A stretch of DNA of 64,000 nt from Lepidodermella squamata (taxonomy: Eukaryota > Gastrotricha): positions 1-64,000 of the forward strand of contig JBLDXI010000014.1 of NCBI GenBank assembly GCA_047495785.1, given 5' to 3'. Numbering within the stretch: position 1 is the stretch's first letter; every line of letters starts with the position of its first letter. The notes under the pieces were generated by a model. The model made no database searches. It had not been told where the DNA came from and saw nothing but the letters and a program-made list of their open reading frames with translations. A program made the position numbers and the translations under genes. Below, in pieces: positions 47,286-60,145 of the stretch.

Positions 47286-50200
47286 ATTGGATGCGACGGA
47301 AGAAGCACCGGAACCACGCAGAGCCGCCTGTTGCTGTTCGGAAGCACCAGACAAAGCCGGATGTCCCGACATAGCAGCCATGGCGCGGCTGATTTCGTTG
47401 GCAAGAGCTTGCTGATGTCCGCTAGCTAGACCAGCGAGACCTGCCAGTCCCGTTCCACCGCCACCCATAGCAGCAGCCGCCGCTGCCGCAGCCAACTGAA
47501 AAATATGTAAAACGTACTTAATAAGTAAAATGGTGAACAGATAATAAAACCTAACTCCATATTCCAAAAATGTTTATACAGAAACTGAGAACTCTCATAT
47601 TCCCGAAAACTAGCCAAGCTGTTAGACGAATACTATTTTGATATTTAAGCGCTTTCATTGTAAAAAATACGAGTCTGTGCTACTAGGGTTTTAGCAAACT
47701 ACTTAACGATAAGTTAGCGATTCAAGTTGAAAGATATTGGTCAAACTCGCAATGTAACAGTATCCAGTAAATGCTTATATGCCTATGCCTGCCGCAGAAT
47801 TCGCGCAGAATTGGCAAGAAGTGCATTGATTGAAACCCCAAAAGATAATCCTAATCATGTTAATGCTGAGAACCTAGGATCCTTTGGCATCATTCTCAAA
47901 CTTGAATTCACAAAATAAGATCTGAAGCAATACCAATTGTTGCTGCTGGTGATGCTGCTGTTGCTGTTGCATCTGCACAGCAGCCTGTTGGAGCTGTTGC
48001 TGAAGCTGAACTTGCTGTTGCTGTTGGTGCAGCCGCATGAGAGGGTCTCCTGCCTGCTGACCAGCCGCCGCAGACATGGACATCGACAGAAGAGAGGCGA
48101 GGACATTCGGATCATTCGCAGCCATGGCCATTGCGGCTTGAAGCTGTTGTTGTTGGGCAAAAAGTTGATGTTGTTGCTGTTGCTGCTGTTGCGAGTGTTG
48201 AGCCATCAACAGCCGTTCCAGTTTCTCTCGTTCCCGCATCAGCAGTTCAGTGGCCGAAGGTTGCTGTTGTTGTTGCTGCTGCTGCTGCTGCTGTTGCTGG
48301 GCAGCCGCAGCCGCCGCAGCTTCGCGCTGCTCCCGTTCTCGTTGTTCACGTTCGCGTTGTTCTCGGGCCTCGCGTTCCCGCTGCTCACGTTGCTGTTGCT
48401 GGGCCTGTTGTTGAGCCTGTTGTTGGGCAGCCGCCTGCTGCTGGGCGGCTATAAGAGCTGCCGCTGCCTGGTTGTTGACGCCACCCGGCGTTGTCGCAGC
48501 CAGTCTCCGTTGCAGTTCCAGCCAACACGCAGCTTCTAACTTGGCCTGGTCCAGCCCAGACGCACCGCCCAAGCCGGCGGCGCCCAGCCCCAGAGCAGCC
48601 GCAAGTTGCTGTTGTTGCTGCTCCCTTTGCTGCTGTTCACGTTGCTGTTGTTCTCGCTGTTGCTGTTCTCGATGTTGCTGAACTTCTCGTTGTTGTTGTT
48701 GGAGAAGAGACTGTGGGGTGGCAGGCGGCGGCATTTGACCGCTGAACATGCCACTAGCCGCAGCGAGCTGCTGCTGCCACGAAGGAGCGCCGCCAGCAGC
48801 GGCGGCTGATTTCATCACACGGTCGTACATTTCGGCGAGATGAGCTGGGTTCGGACCTCCGCCTCCAGCACCACCTGAATGATTGCCACCGGATGCCGCT
48901 GCAGCCAATGCTATTAATGGAAACAAAAATGGCATAAATAATCAACGAACATAAATCGAAGTCCCCAATTGACTAAATGATAATGGCGAATTTTTAAAAA
49001 TTGAACCCCAGATTGTACGAATACAAAGTTTGCTCTACGCATGTAACACTCTACCAAATTAGACAGATTTCAGTAAAAGGGAAGTAAACACTAACCGGCG
49101 AGCTGAATTTCGCGACTCTGTCGTTCGATAATGAGATCAAGCTCGAGCCGCTCTCTAGAACCGGGAGGGAGAGCCGCCGCCATTTGCTGCAGCATAGCGT
49201 GTTCGGCCACCAGCGCCGCCGCCGGGTGCTGGCTGTCGATGAGGTGATTTAAGTTCGCCTGACCGTGCATGTTGCCGCCGCCGAGCGAGGCAACCAGCGC
49301 CGCAGCTTGTTGAGCCTGTTGTGCCAAGGCAGCCAGCAGATCGGCACCCTGAGCTGACTGTGCCTGAGCCATCAAACTCTGCTGAGCTTGTTGGACAGCA
49401 GACTGCTGACGCGCGTGATGCTGCTCGAGTTGTTGCTGAGGAGACATTAGAGAGGCAAACGCCGCTGCTTGTGGCAGAGGTGATTCACGCATGCCACTGG
49501 GTGTGACGTTAGGCGGCCGAGCCATTTTAACGCTTCCGGACGCCGACAAGCCCGAGGGAGTAGACGGCGATGTCATCGCGTCGACGATACGTGCATTCGC
49601 CGAAGACGCAACTTCGCGTTTAACCGGCACGCCGCTGACAATCGACGGCGGCGGAGCGCCGGTCGCCGAAATTAAATGGTGTGCATGATGAGCATGGTGA
49701 TGCGAAGATCCCGTGCCTCCGGTCCTTTTTGCAACGATGTCAGTTCGCGAGCAAGAATTGGCGGCAGATCGCCGCCAAATTCGAAACATCGAGTACGTCG
49801 ACGATGCCGGTGGGGGCGCCGGGTGATCGGCAGAAGCAGCCCGGCTTTGACACCGGCGCAGTTCCTCCAGAATTTCCGAAGGTGGCGGCGAGGGGGGACC
49901 GGGCTTGTAAGCCGGTTCATCATCGGTGTCCATAGCATCGTCGTCTGCACGGGGCACATCAATGACTAAATCACCACCTTCCTCGTCGTCATCCGAAGCA
50001 GCCGTGGTGTCATCGGCCGGCTCGGCTTTTACATGCGCATCGTGAGCATCACAAGCGGCCGAGTCAGCTACGGCCGAGTCTCCGGCAGGCATTTGCTTGT
50101 CCTCGTTCATCGGCTCGTTAACACAACTTTCTGCTTTCACCGATAAATTCTCAGCCATGTCAGCAGCAGCAGCAGCAGCGGCTACTGCTGCCCGGTTTTC

Positions 50201-53200
50201 ACCGTTACTAGTTGTAAGAGCGAGAGGCGCGGTCTGCTGACCATTTGAAGCAGCTAAAGCCGATGCAGCGGCTTGCCGCCGGTTGCCCCGACCGCGGGCA
50301 CTTCGACCTTTGCTGACAGCCACCTTACCAGCTCGGGCTCCCGGGGTTGGTTTGATGTCGTACAATGATCCGGAGCTGTTCGAGCTAACAGACGACGAGG
50401 AAGACGAAGACGAGGTCGAGGAGGCCGATGACGAAGAACCGCCGCCGATTGAGTTCAAGATAGAGGATGCGCCGGGTTGCTTTTTCCATAAATAATAATA
50501 TTCGATGAGCTCCGCCGTCTGCCGCTCACCTAGCAGTTCTTGTTTGATTTTGAAAAAATTCTTTCCGTGAACTTTAATTCCTTTGATAATTTTTTTCTAC
50601 AAAAAAAAATCAAAATGCCGAGGTTGATTATTAAATTGATCTCAAGGCATTATTATTACCTGTTCGTCCTCAGAAAAGGTCGAGACAATAGATTTTGGTA
50701 GAGGCGATGCGGTCATCGCAGCCAACGCCCGCTCTGTGCTGTAGGCGCACTGGTGCAACACGTCGTGGGCTTTAGCGATCACAATGTCGGTTGAAAGAAT
50801 GGGGCTGTCACATGCCGGCGCGTCCTTCTCTCCGGAGTTGGTACTCGGCAGCGCCAAGTTTCTAAAAAATTATTAATCGTCGGTTATTAATAATTGGTCA
50901 ACAATTAGGAAGTGCATGTAATTCGCAAATCCTACAAATAATACTCAGCCATTTCATAAAACTGACAGATAACTCAACAATAAATATTCCGCACTGCTAA
51001 AAAAATGTTTTCAATTAATTTCAGCTCCAACTAATCGGAATGTAATCAAAAGTGTCCCGGGAAATGAAGCCTCATTAAGCTACCAAATTTCAAAGATGGG
51101 TATATTTTCTACCAATTTAAGGCTACGCTCAATCCGATCCAAATTCTAAGCCCATGCGAAGAACTGAAGACAGCGGGCCAAAAATGGAGTTAGCTTACGA
51201 AAATCAATATTAAAGCTTTTGGATCTTCAACAAATAAATCCTAGATAATTCCCTAAAAAGAAAAGCAAAATTATAAATTAAATAACTATTTACTTGATGG
51301 CAGTGAGATATGCGGCCATGTCGTCTTCGGAGATGCTATCGGGTTTCCAACACAACATGGCATCTGTTGGTTCCGTATCGGGCACGTGCCCATTTGTCGC
51401 ATTTGCAGCAACATTCGAGCCGTTACTATTGCTAGCCGGATCGACACTGCCGTTGGTTGGAGGCGGAGGCGGCGGCGGGCTCTGATGGCCGGCCTGGCAC
51501 TCCGGTAACTTCGCCTGGTAAGAAGCGCCGACTCTTATCTCGCCCAGTGTTCTGCCGATTCGACCCGATTCGGGTGAAAAATGGAGAATATAAAAGTAGG
51601 CGTCGTTGATGGGCACAAATTCTCGAACTGCCGAGCTGAAATTGTGATAATGACTGAGCGTTGCTTTACCACTGTGAGAAACAATCAGATAAACAAAAAA
51701 TGCCAAGGGCAATTTGATAATCACGTACGAGATAGCAGTAAGTGGATAATCAACTTGGACGTCGGATATAAAGAGTTCTCGAGAGGAAATTAACGAATAA
51801 AATGAAGGCCAGTCAGCCGGCACCGGCGTATCATTTGCTGAAAAAGCACTTGCGGCCTTTAAACGTACTAGATCAAAAAGAAAAGAGAAAAATAAGAAAA
51901 TCAATAGGCCTGATTAATTAAAAACCGACTAAGCCATATATATGAATAGGGATTTGTACAGCTCACTTTTGTAAATTTAAGTAATTGCGCTTTACCTAAT
52001 CTGGGCAAGAAAACATAAAATCCGTCACTCGACACCTTTGGCGGTTTAATAGTTTTCTTGTTAGAAGTAGGTATGTGCGTATGCGCGTGTGTGTGTGTGG
52101 ATAGGATTTGTGTTTGTGTAGTTAGCGCAATGAAAGTAGCAACGAAATTAATGTTATAATTTCGAGACGACAACAGTCAAGTACGCGAGCGCGGGCCAAA
52201 CAAAGCAGAATGGGCATTTGTCCGACGACATGTTTATGTGTTTATTTGCAGAGCTATTTATGCGACAAAGCGAGCGAGGTAATACTATCGCCATAGCCAT
52301 CATGCCATCATCATCATCAGCATCATCAGGCTACAGAGCATTCAACTTGAAAGCAGCAGCAGCAGCAGCAGGCTGTGACAATAATTATTACATACCATTG
52401 AGCTAATACGCTGCATAGGTGGGGTAGGTGGTGCTATATAGCTGGCTAGCAGCATGGTGGTTTATAATACTTAATCATCAAGTGATGTGTTCTGCTGCTC
52501 CCATTGTTGCGATAATAAAAAAAAAACAACCCAGACGCAGTCAACCGGAAGTCTGGCCTTGTATGTTCGGGTCGTATAAAAATGACAATATGTATATATA
52601 ATTGTAAAAATAATAAACAAAGGCTAAGATGAAGCGCCGATAAGCAGAAATGTTAAATAGATGTAGACTTGCGCTATTAAGCTATTGAAGGTGGAGATGG
52701 CCACACAAAAAATGGTCAAAAAGTAAACGTGAAACAAACAAACAATGAAGCCGAGGACAAGATGCCAGAAAGTGAAGGAGTAAGTGACAGAGCCCCTTTA
52801 TTAGTTGAAAGCCGACTGCGAACAATATCTTATCCACAAACACGCACACGCATACATACATATAGAAAAGCGGCGTGTTTCATGAGAGAGATTGGACTAA
52901 CACAAAGGTCGTGTGTGCGGTTGGCAAGTCCAAGCAAGCACAACTAACGTGTTTAGGCAGTTGTCGGAATAATAGTCGCCATGTTGTTGTTATTATTACA
53001 CACCTCATATTATAAGATGGTGTTGCCATAATACGAGCTCGACTGCCAATATACTAACAACACTAACCACCTAGACATAGACACTTACTACTACTACCGA
53101 AAGACAGGTATGTATGAAAGCCACGAGTGTGTACACATGATACGAGGGGGAGATCAACACATCGCTCGCGAACGGCCGCAGCAGTGAAGGACAAGCTGCA

Positions 53201-55513
53201 GAGGAAGAATATATCCATCTACACAGGCACACTTTAGCCGGCCGTTTACACGGGATACGGGGCTCGTGAAACGTTTCGCGCCGGCGGTATATCGCCATTA
53301 CACGCAGTAATATTGTTGTGATTACATGCGGGCAATTTAGCAACTCGCAAAAGCCAGAGAACGGAAGTATGCCGGTAAAAGCGATGCAGGATGCAGATCC
53401 ACTTGAAAGGAGCAGCCAGCAGCAGCAACAGCGCGCGAGAATGGACCGCCCGGCTAAGATAAATAATAAACAGAAGCGGGCCAATAATAACACGGCGCGC
53501 GACGTGAGCGCTCGCCAGCATTTTGATAATGTGCAAACGTGCCGGCTATATTATCGTGTTATTTGTTGTACAATCAAGCCGATTTGTCTGATACTGATCT
53601 AAATAATTAGCCGAACAACAACATCTCCCGCAAGAACAAACCGCCAAGTTTCAAATCCGCTGCTCATTTTAAACAACAACTCGAAAGCTACAACTACAGT
53701 AGCAACAAGAATGGGGTAGGGTTGAAGTGTCGCAGCGACACTGTGATTACGGCATGCGATTGGACGCTCTTGATAAAATAATCCGCTGGCATACTAATAA
53801 CAGCGCTCAGCCCTGAAAGTTTAGCCCTTAACGACAATGACGACCACGACCACCATCAACTATGTATCATGTTGATGTATTTGCCATGTAATTATGTGCG
53901 AATTGCAAATGGCAAATGAAGGAAAGAAAGGGAGCAGGGCAGAACATGACCGTTAGTAGTTAAGCCAGAGAGATGACGCCCGACATACGGCGAATCAAGC
54001 ACACCCACCACACCACAAGTGCCGACTTCACACACGAATAACATGGATGCATAGATCGATAAGTCGCGATTATGCCATCCCCAGAGCCCGATGCAAAGCG
54101 CCACGGTCCCAAACGACAATCAAACGCAATACATGGTGGAACGGGTAAGTTGCAGGCATTCGATTTGGAATTTACCGGGCTAGCGGCAAGCTGAAGAGAT
54201 TGACAAAAAATACACAAAACGCGGCAATGCGTTGAGACAAATGTAAGCCAGCGAAATGATGAATAAGCAACAAACGGTCGTTAAAACACACGGTAAAAGG
54301 TGTCGATGTCCTAAACAAGTCGAAATGGGTTTGAGCCTCGCAGGGACAGCCTAAAGTGTGTATAGACCACAGCAAAACAGAATGAGAATGCAGCGCGTGT
54401 GGGACTGAGTAAATGCAGTTGTAGAACTAGTAATGTTTGTACTGCGACCGCGCCTTGGCTTTCACTACTTTGTGCTCCGTAGTACACAAACATGCGAGAT
54501 GTTTATACGTAGTACAAACATTAGACGCGTGTATTATATATGCCACATAGTACTATAATATAATAATATGCCTATTGCTGATAGCTTTGATACTACTCGC
54601 GAGAATCTGAAAGAGCGCCAGAGCGCAACACCAGAAGCACAGTATGTGCGAGAGTGAGTGAGTGTTCTCGCATGCGAGTTGAGCGGCACAAAAATCAATT
54701 TTTGCCCATTATAACAACGAATGAGAATAATCGGGCGTCGTGCCATGCACAAACTATGAAAGAGGCTATAGACGAACACGCCAGGCATAAATACACTTGA
54801 ATATTATATTACTCTGCGAGACGTCAAATGAAATAATACGCCGCACATGGTCAATATGCATTTACAAATAAATACGTGTCAAGTGTTTGGTACACATTTA
54901 CGCGCGAAGTAATTAATGTAATTTAGCTGCGACAACTTCAAGACCGATTGCTATTGTATTAACAAAATTTGGCGTGAAAGCTAGAAGCCGATAAGTGGAA
55001 CAAATCGCAATTTAACTACTCATCAAAATACAAGCATATAGTTACAATAATAAATTGAGCAACTAGTAGCAAGCGAATTGAAAAAACCTACTATTTTCAG
55101 TGTCCCCAAACGAAGCATCGCTCTTGGCTCTCTCCCTTGAAGGACTCAATCCGCTTTCCACATTGTCTGACAGCAGGCCCGTCGGTAATTCTGCAGATCT
55201 GTATAGCCGACGAGCACGAAAACAAATAAGATCCGGCTTGGTCTGTTTACACATGAGATGAGAAATTGTTTGGGTTAAAGAAAGCCGACGAGGCCACTCA
55301 CCTGGAAAGGCTGATAAAAACTGTCAATAAGACAGATAACCGATAATTGAGTCTTCGAGTTTTTCACATATACTGTATCTAAACTCAACAAATTATCATT
55401 TCAGGATATGCATGTGAAACTAACTCACCTCCTTTAGAAAAGGTTTGACCAGTCTTAAACAATATTGTCTTCACGACTTCGGGATCTTCTTCGTCATAAA
55501 TAACGTCACACAT
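46149..55513 (-). CDS. RERE: Atrophin/RERE-type corepressor (BAH-ELM2-SANT, poly-Gln tail)
   Basis: Predicted protein of over 1500 residues; RERE/Grunge/EGL-27 proteins are nuclear corepressors linked to histone deacetylases. Minus-strand exons: 55513-55429 (tentative 5' end), possibly a 19-bp exon 55320-55302, 55242-55092, 51837-51729, 51671-51294, 50861-50660, 50596-49096, 48910-47934, 47495-46532, 46372-46149. From 55242 on every phase agrees. BAH signals: ARRLYRSAELP, SRELFISDVQVDYP and NDAYFYILHFSPE. ELM2: GEIRVGASYQAKLPEC and CWKPDSISEDDMAAYL. SANT: VHGKNFFKIKQELL and ELIEYYYLWKK. ANSCSRTDI resembles the Atrophin ARTDL motif. The C-terminal half is Gln/Ala-rich with Arg-Glu repeats. The phase of the micro-exon does not fit, so the first exons need transcript data. 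Confidence 0.88.
51838..55091 (-). other. 3.25-kb intron of the Atrophin gene
   Basis: Much larger than the other introns of this gene. I see simple repeats (TGTGTG near 52090, CAGCAG near 52360) but no gene and no transposon signature. Confidence 0.55.
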
Positions 55514-58128
55514 ATATATCAAACCAAATATATGTAATCAGCAACTAACATCAAGAGAAAGCAATTTTAGACCTAAAATAGAACACCAATCGGACATCAA
55601 AATAATAACTGAAACCGAAGAGCAAAGAATTATTAAAGCAGTGACGAAGCAAGTTTTCCTGTATAAGTGGGTTAAGTTACAGTTTATTTATCCAGCCCGG
55701 CGTCGTGGCCCATCCGACAGAAAATCCTAAAATAGTCTTGATTAGTCTTGATAACACAATTGATAACTATTATACCGTACTGCCCGAATTGTAGGGCCTG
55801 TTCTTTATTTTTTTCAAACCAAGTCAAAACCCTGTCTTATATTTGGGACCGCCCTTTATTTGAGGCCTAAACGATCGGCGATCAATTTTCGCTGATAGGC
55901 ATAACAAGATCAGCGAGCAGTGAGGTAACTGTCACGTATCAATTAGCAGTCATCTACTATCTAGCCTCCAATCTCGAGTCTCGAGTAACTAATGCTGAGA
56001 AATGCTATGAGCTTTACGGTCGTCTCCCAATTACGGGTGATCTTATGCAAAAGGAACGATCTGATGGTGCTTAATTAGCAAAGCATATATGACAGTACAA
56101 ATGATCCAAGTATTTCAAAATTATTTAGTCAAGAATTTAGCTCTCGGCAAGTAGTTCAGGAATAATTAATACCTATAATACCACTTCAAGGCTCTGCATC
56201 ATCCATAATCCAAGTAATCCAAAGCTTACCAATTTCCACGAAACAAGATTGACTGTTCAAGACAGAAGACAGCAAACGCCAAGTACAAAGTACAGAGCAG
56301 TAATCGGTAGTAGACTTTAAAACCTAAGCGTCATCCTAAAATGTATCCCATCCATGTTACAGATAAGTGCTTACTGTATGGAAAAATCAAAGATCCAACA
56401 ATCAGTTGACACTGCCAAAAAGGTAGAGAATTTCAATGTCATCTTAACAAACGCGAGTACTGATTATTGAAATGGAGGTACCCGGTACCCAAGTGTCATC
56501 TGTCAAAATTTATGCCCGGATGTTCCGGACGTATGTGAGCTATTTGCTAGCCCAGCAACAAAACGCCGAAGACCGAAGAGACCAACGGTCGCACATAGCA
56601 TTAGGGGAGAGAGAGGAGATTGATATTAGCACGTCGTCCGCCACGTCTAAGACGATCGACTAAAAATATCGCCTATTCAGCCGAAAAATAAACGCAACAA
56701 TTTTCAGACCAGAGCTGCTCCAAGCAACAGTCAGGTGCCCACCACAAGCCACACGGACTTCCTTACCTCCTACTAAGTTAGTGGAGGGGTTCGTCCAGAA
56801 AGGGTCAGAGGCTGCTTCATCCAGCGCCCCCTCAACATCGCGGGCAATTTAAAATTGGAAAAATTATTATTAGAATTGTAGTAGTAAAAACAATCAATAA
56901 CGATAATTTATTGTTGGCTGACACAACTTTGTCAGTCATTTGCCGCAGTATTCTTCAGGCCTTGATCTCCCAGAGTTCCGAGTTCCGCTACGAGTTTGTT
57001 CATCTGGTCCGGATCGTTTCCGGATCCGTGAGTTCCGGATCGGATTGATTTTCGTACACGATTGATGTTAACTAGAAGAGGAGCTCTACTGTCTTCTGGG
57101 CTACTTTTCTTCTGGCTTTGCTGCCGAACTCGATCGCAAAGCGAGCAACAATTTTCGCGACTCACAACCGCCAACGTCACAATGGACTCTGCGCGCAACA
57201 AAGGAGCTCTTCTCAGGGCGAACTGCGACTCGTGATCCCGCTCTGCCGCGCAAAAAGACCAACCTCCAGAGGAAGTACCACGTCCTTGTTGTGCATTCAA
57301 AAAGGACACCTGGAAGCCAGTCAGCATTGACGAGCAATTTACCCCCGAATGCTTCTATTGCAAGCGCTGTTTCACGCTGAGTGCGCTGTTATCTCCCCAC
57401 ATGGGGGCGTCTACGCTGTGTGTTGTGCTTGCAATCTTCGGGACTCCGAGCAGAGGAAGGCTGAAAAAACCGCAGGGGGCACCCTTTGGTTTCTTCGAAT
57501 GGGTCCTAGAAAACAAGTAGAAAACACCTCAGCTCCCGGATCCTACTTCGCACACTGGTCTACGGCGACGATGGCCAACTGTGGTTCTGCAATCAAAAAA
57601 GTTGTCAAGGCCAGAAGCAGAAATATGATATTTTTATAGTAACGCCGGTGCCAATCGAAACCTCGGCGAACCTCCGAAGAACTAAAGAAAGAACCAAAGA
57701 AATAAAGATATAAAGAGAAGCGATGGAGTCACGGTGTTCATGTCTTTTATTTCATTTCTATAACGTTTAGCTGTCATCAATTTTTGCGATAACGAGCTTT
57801 TTCAAAAATAACACAAGCTACCAATTGAAAGGGGGGATTGAAGGCCACGGTCGGGCAAAATCAGAATAAACGAAAAATATAAATTGTCTGTAGAATAGCG
57901 TGACCTTCTCAAATTTTACATTGCAAAGCGATAGCTTCTGCGAAACCGGATCATATCTATGTATAATATTGATCACATGCAATGACAATGCCGTTGGAAA
58001 TAAAGAAGACTTTATCGGCTAAAAAAGCAATAAAAAATAAACGGCGCATCACATAGAGCGCAGGTATACTATTGAGTCGTGGGCTGGAACGAATATAGGG
58101 AGTAGGAAAGCTGATTGCACTGCGAACC
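55514..58128. other. Intergenic stretch between the Atrophin gene and its upstream neighbour
   Basis: About 55776-55870 resembles the internal repeats of the element at 36.2 kb. About 57240-57660 holds Cys-rich plus-strand frames that look like a degraded zinc-binding domain. Open frames on both strands here contradict each other, so no gene is called. Confidence 0.4.
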
Positions 58129-60145
58129 TCAGTGGTTTGAAGACGCGGCCGAATACGAGCTGTCTACCTTGAGTTGAGCCGGATAGTTTACGTTAACGAT
58201 CTTCAGCTGATGCTGCGCCGCAGACTTGGAATTTGCCGAGATGACAGGCAGTGATAGCTTGCTGCCTTGAGCCGGCCGTGTCAAGTTATATATCACATTT
58301 GAAGGCGGCGGGAACGGGAAAACAATCTGCTGATGCGTGCCTGGCCCTACTGACCCTACGTTGCTTGATTGCACCAGGCTGCCGGTATTTGTCGAGACCA
58401 GCTTTTTGATCACCGTAGTCGTACCAGCCGGCGTCGCATTTGGCTGTGTCGAATTCCGCCCATTCGTTTGGTACGGTGTTATTCCGTTGCTTTGACGCTG
58501 TTGTCCTATGCTCTCCCCTCGAATCACAGCGGCACCGTTGGTCATTGCCATCACCGGCGTCTGCTTGCTCGCTGCCATTTTGCCTTGTTGCTGCTGCTGC
58601 TGGCCTAAAGTTGACGATTGCCTTGCAACAAGGACAGCTGCTCCTCGAGTCTGGGGACGAGAATTGCGGCGTGAAAGCAGCTGGTTGTGTCCACCAGCCT
58701 GGCGACCAACTGCTATGTGGCTACTCGATGCACCTGCTGTAGACTCGACGCGAACAACGAAGTCGCCCTCATCATCGTCGATTGCTTCAAGTCGGTGCTG
58801 GACAGCCAATGCGTGATTGGTGATGCTGGCCTGTGCAGCATTAGCAGGAGCGCCACTGCGCCCTTGCTGCCGCTGCGTCAGTTCCAATTGCTTAAGTTTA
58901 CTGATGAAAACATTGAATGCTGCACTCATCGCGGCTTCTTCTATGCGGTTGGGCAATGTACCGAACAGGATGGCTCGCTGGCGATCCTCGACGAACTTTT
59001 CATAGTCGTCCTTCTCGAAATGCGCCAAACCATCAACGCCAGGAACTGTCGCCACTCGCGCAAACAAGGCACCATGTTCCGGAAGTGTTGCTGCCATGCC
59101 TAAGCCCGCTGCGCCACGCTGAAGCTGTTGCACTGCATACCCTGTGGTTGCTTTGCTGTTCGTAGCTAAGGCTACTTCGCCTAGATGACAATTATACGTT
59201 AGATCATCAAAATTGAACATTTTTTCTTTGTCAATGAACGAACAATAATTCCGAATAGGTTTCTCTCCATTGCTGAAATACCTGATATATAACACCATCA
59301 ACCCGTGGGCGAATAATGGCATTCAATTTTTCTCGAATGGCCTTCAAACGATAATTTGCTACTAAGAATTTACTATTGACATCTGCTAATGATCATCCCC
59401 TCATCATTCTCTCTCTTTATCGCCTATCCTCATGTTCTCCTCTTGCTGGGTAGCGAAATAATAGTCTTATAAAGAGGTAAAGAAAATGAAAAATTAGAGA
59501 ATTAGGGATATAAAGAACAGCCGCCTTACTTTTAGCAACACTGGGTCTTAGTTGAGCAACTGACTTGGCCTGGAGGGCCGAAGCGTCTTCTTGGCCATTA
59601 GCACCGTATGTAGCAGCGACTTCGCGCTTATTCGATGTGGAAGTCGACAAATCGACTTGGATTAGCTTCCTCGTCGCATCGAGATAGCTGCTGCTAGGCA
59701 GAACCATTGATATGGACGAGTTAACATGTGAAGCCGCCGGCGGTGGTTGCGCCAGACTCTGGCTAGCCGTCTCTCCATCATCAACACCAGTTCCTGTCGT
59801 CGATAGTCGAGACGATCCTAAGAAAGCCCGAGGAGCAGAACGGTTGCTCGTCGTCTGTGGCTTGTGCGGCACTAAGCCACTGTAGCCGGCATTACCTGTC
59901 GGGCGTTCTACAGCAACGATCATCGGAGACATTGAAGCAGCCATCATCATTGGCTGACGTCGCGTTTGAGAGTAAGTATCGCCGATACGGCTGTTCTCGC
60001 TTCCAATGTAGCTAATCGAGGTAACATCATCGGCCACTGCCCTATTCGCTGACCTCCTGCTGCTGGCAGTGCCGCCGTTATTCACGGGCGCTGCCATGCT
60101 AAAACTTGGGATGGCTTCACCAGCAAATAAGTTTAATCTAAACAT
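58129..60145 (-). CDS. Unrecognised low-complexity protein, two exons
   Basis: Exon 1 60145-59530 (alternative start MAAPVNN at 60097) and exon 2 59180-58129 join in frame across a 349-bp intron, giving 555 or 539 residues. Both parts are Ser/Ala/Gln-rich. The most structured block is in exon 2: FEKDDYEKFVEDRQRAILFG, then EEAAMSAAFNVFISKLKQLEL, a likely helix, followed by a Gln run and a Pro-rich tail. No family is recognised. It lies 2.6 kb upstream of the Atrophin 5' exons on the same strand; a missed N-terminal relation is unlikely because exon 2 ends in a clean stop. Confidence 0.6.

Noticed and set aside
47126-48809. Long Leu- or Ala-rich frames on the plus strand
   Set aside because: They are antisense reads of CAG/CAA-type glutamine codons in the Atrophin exons.
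56932-57337. 131-codon minus-strand frame
   Set aside because: It overlaps plus-strand Cys-rich frames; neither strand has decisive motifs, so no gene was called.
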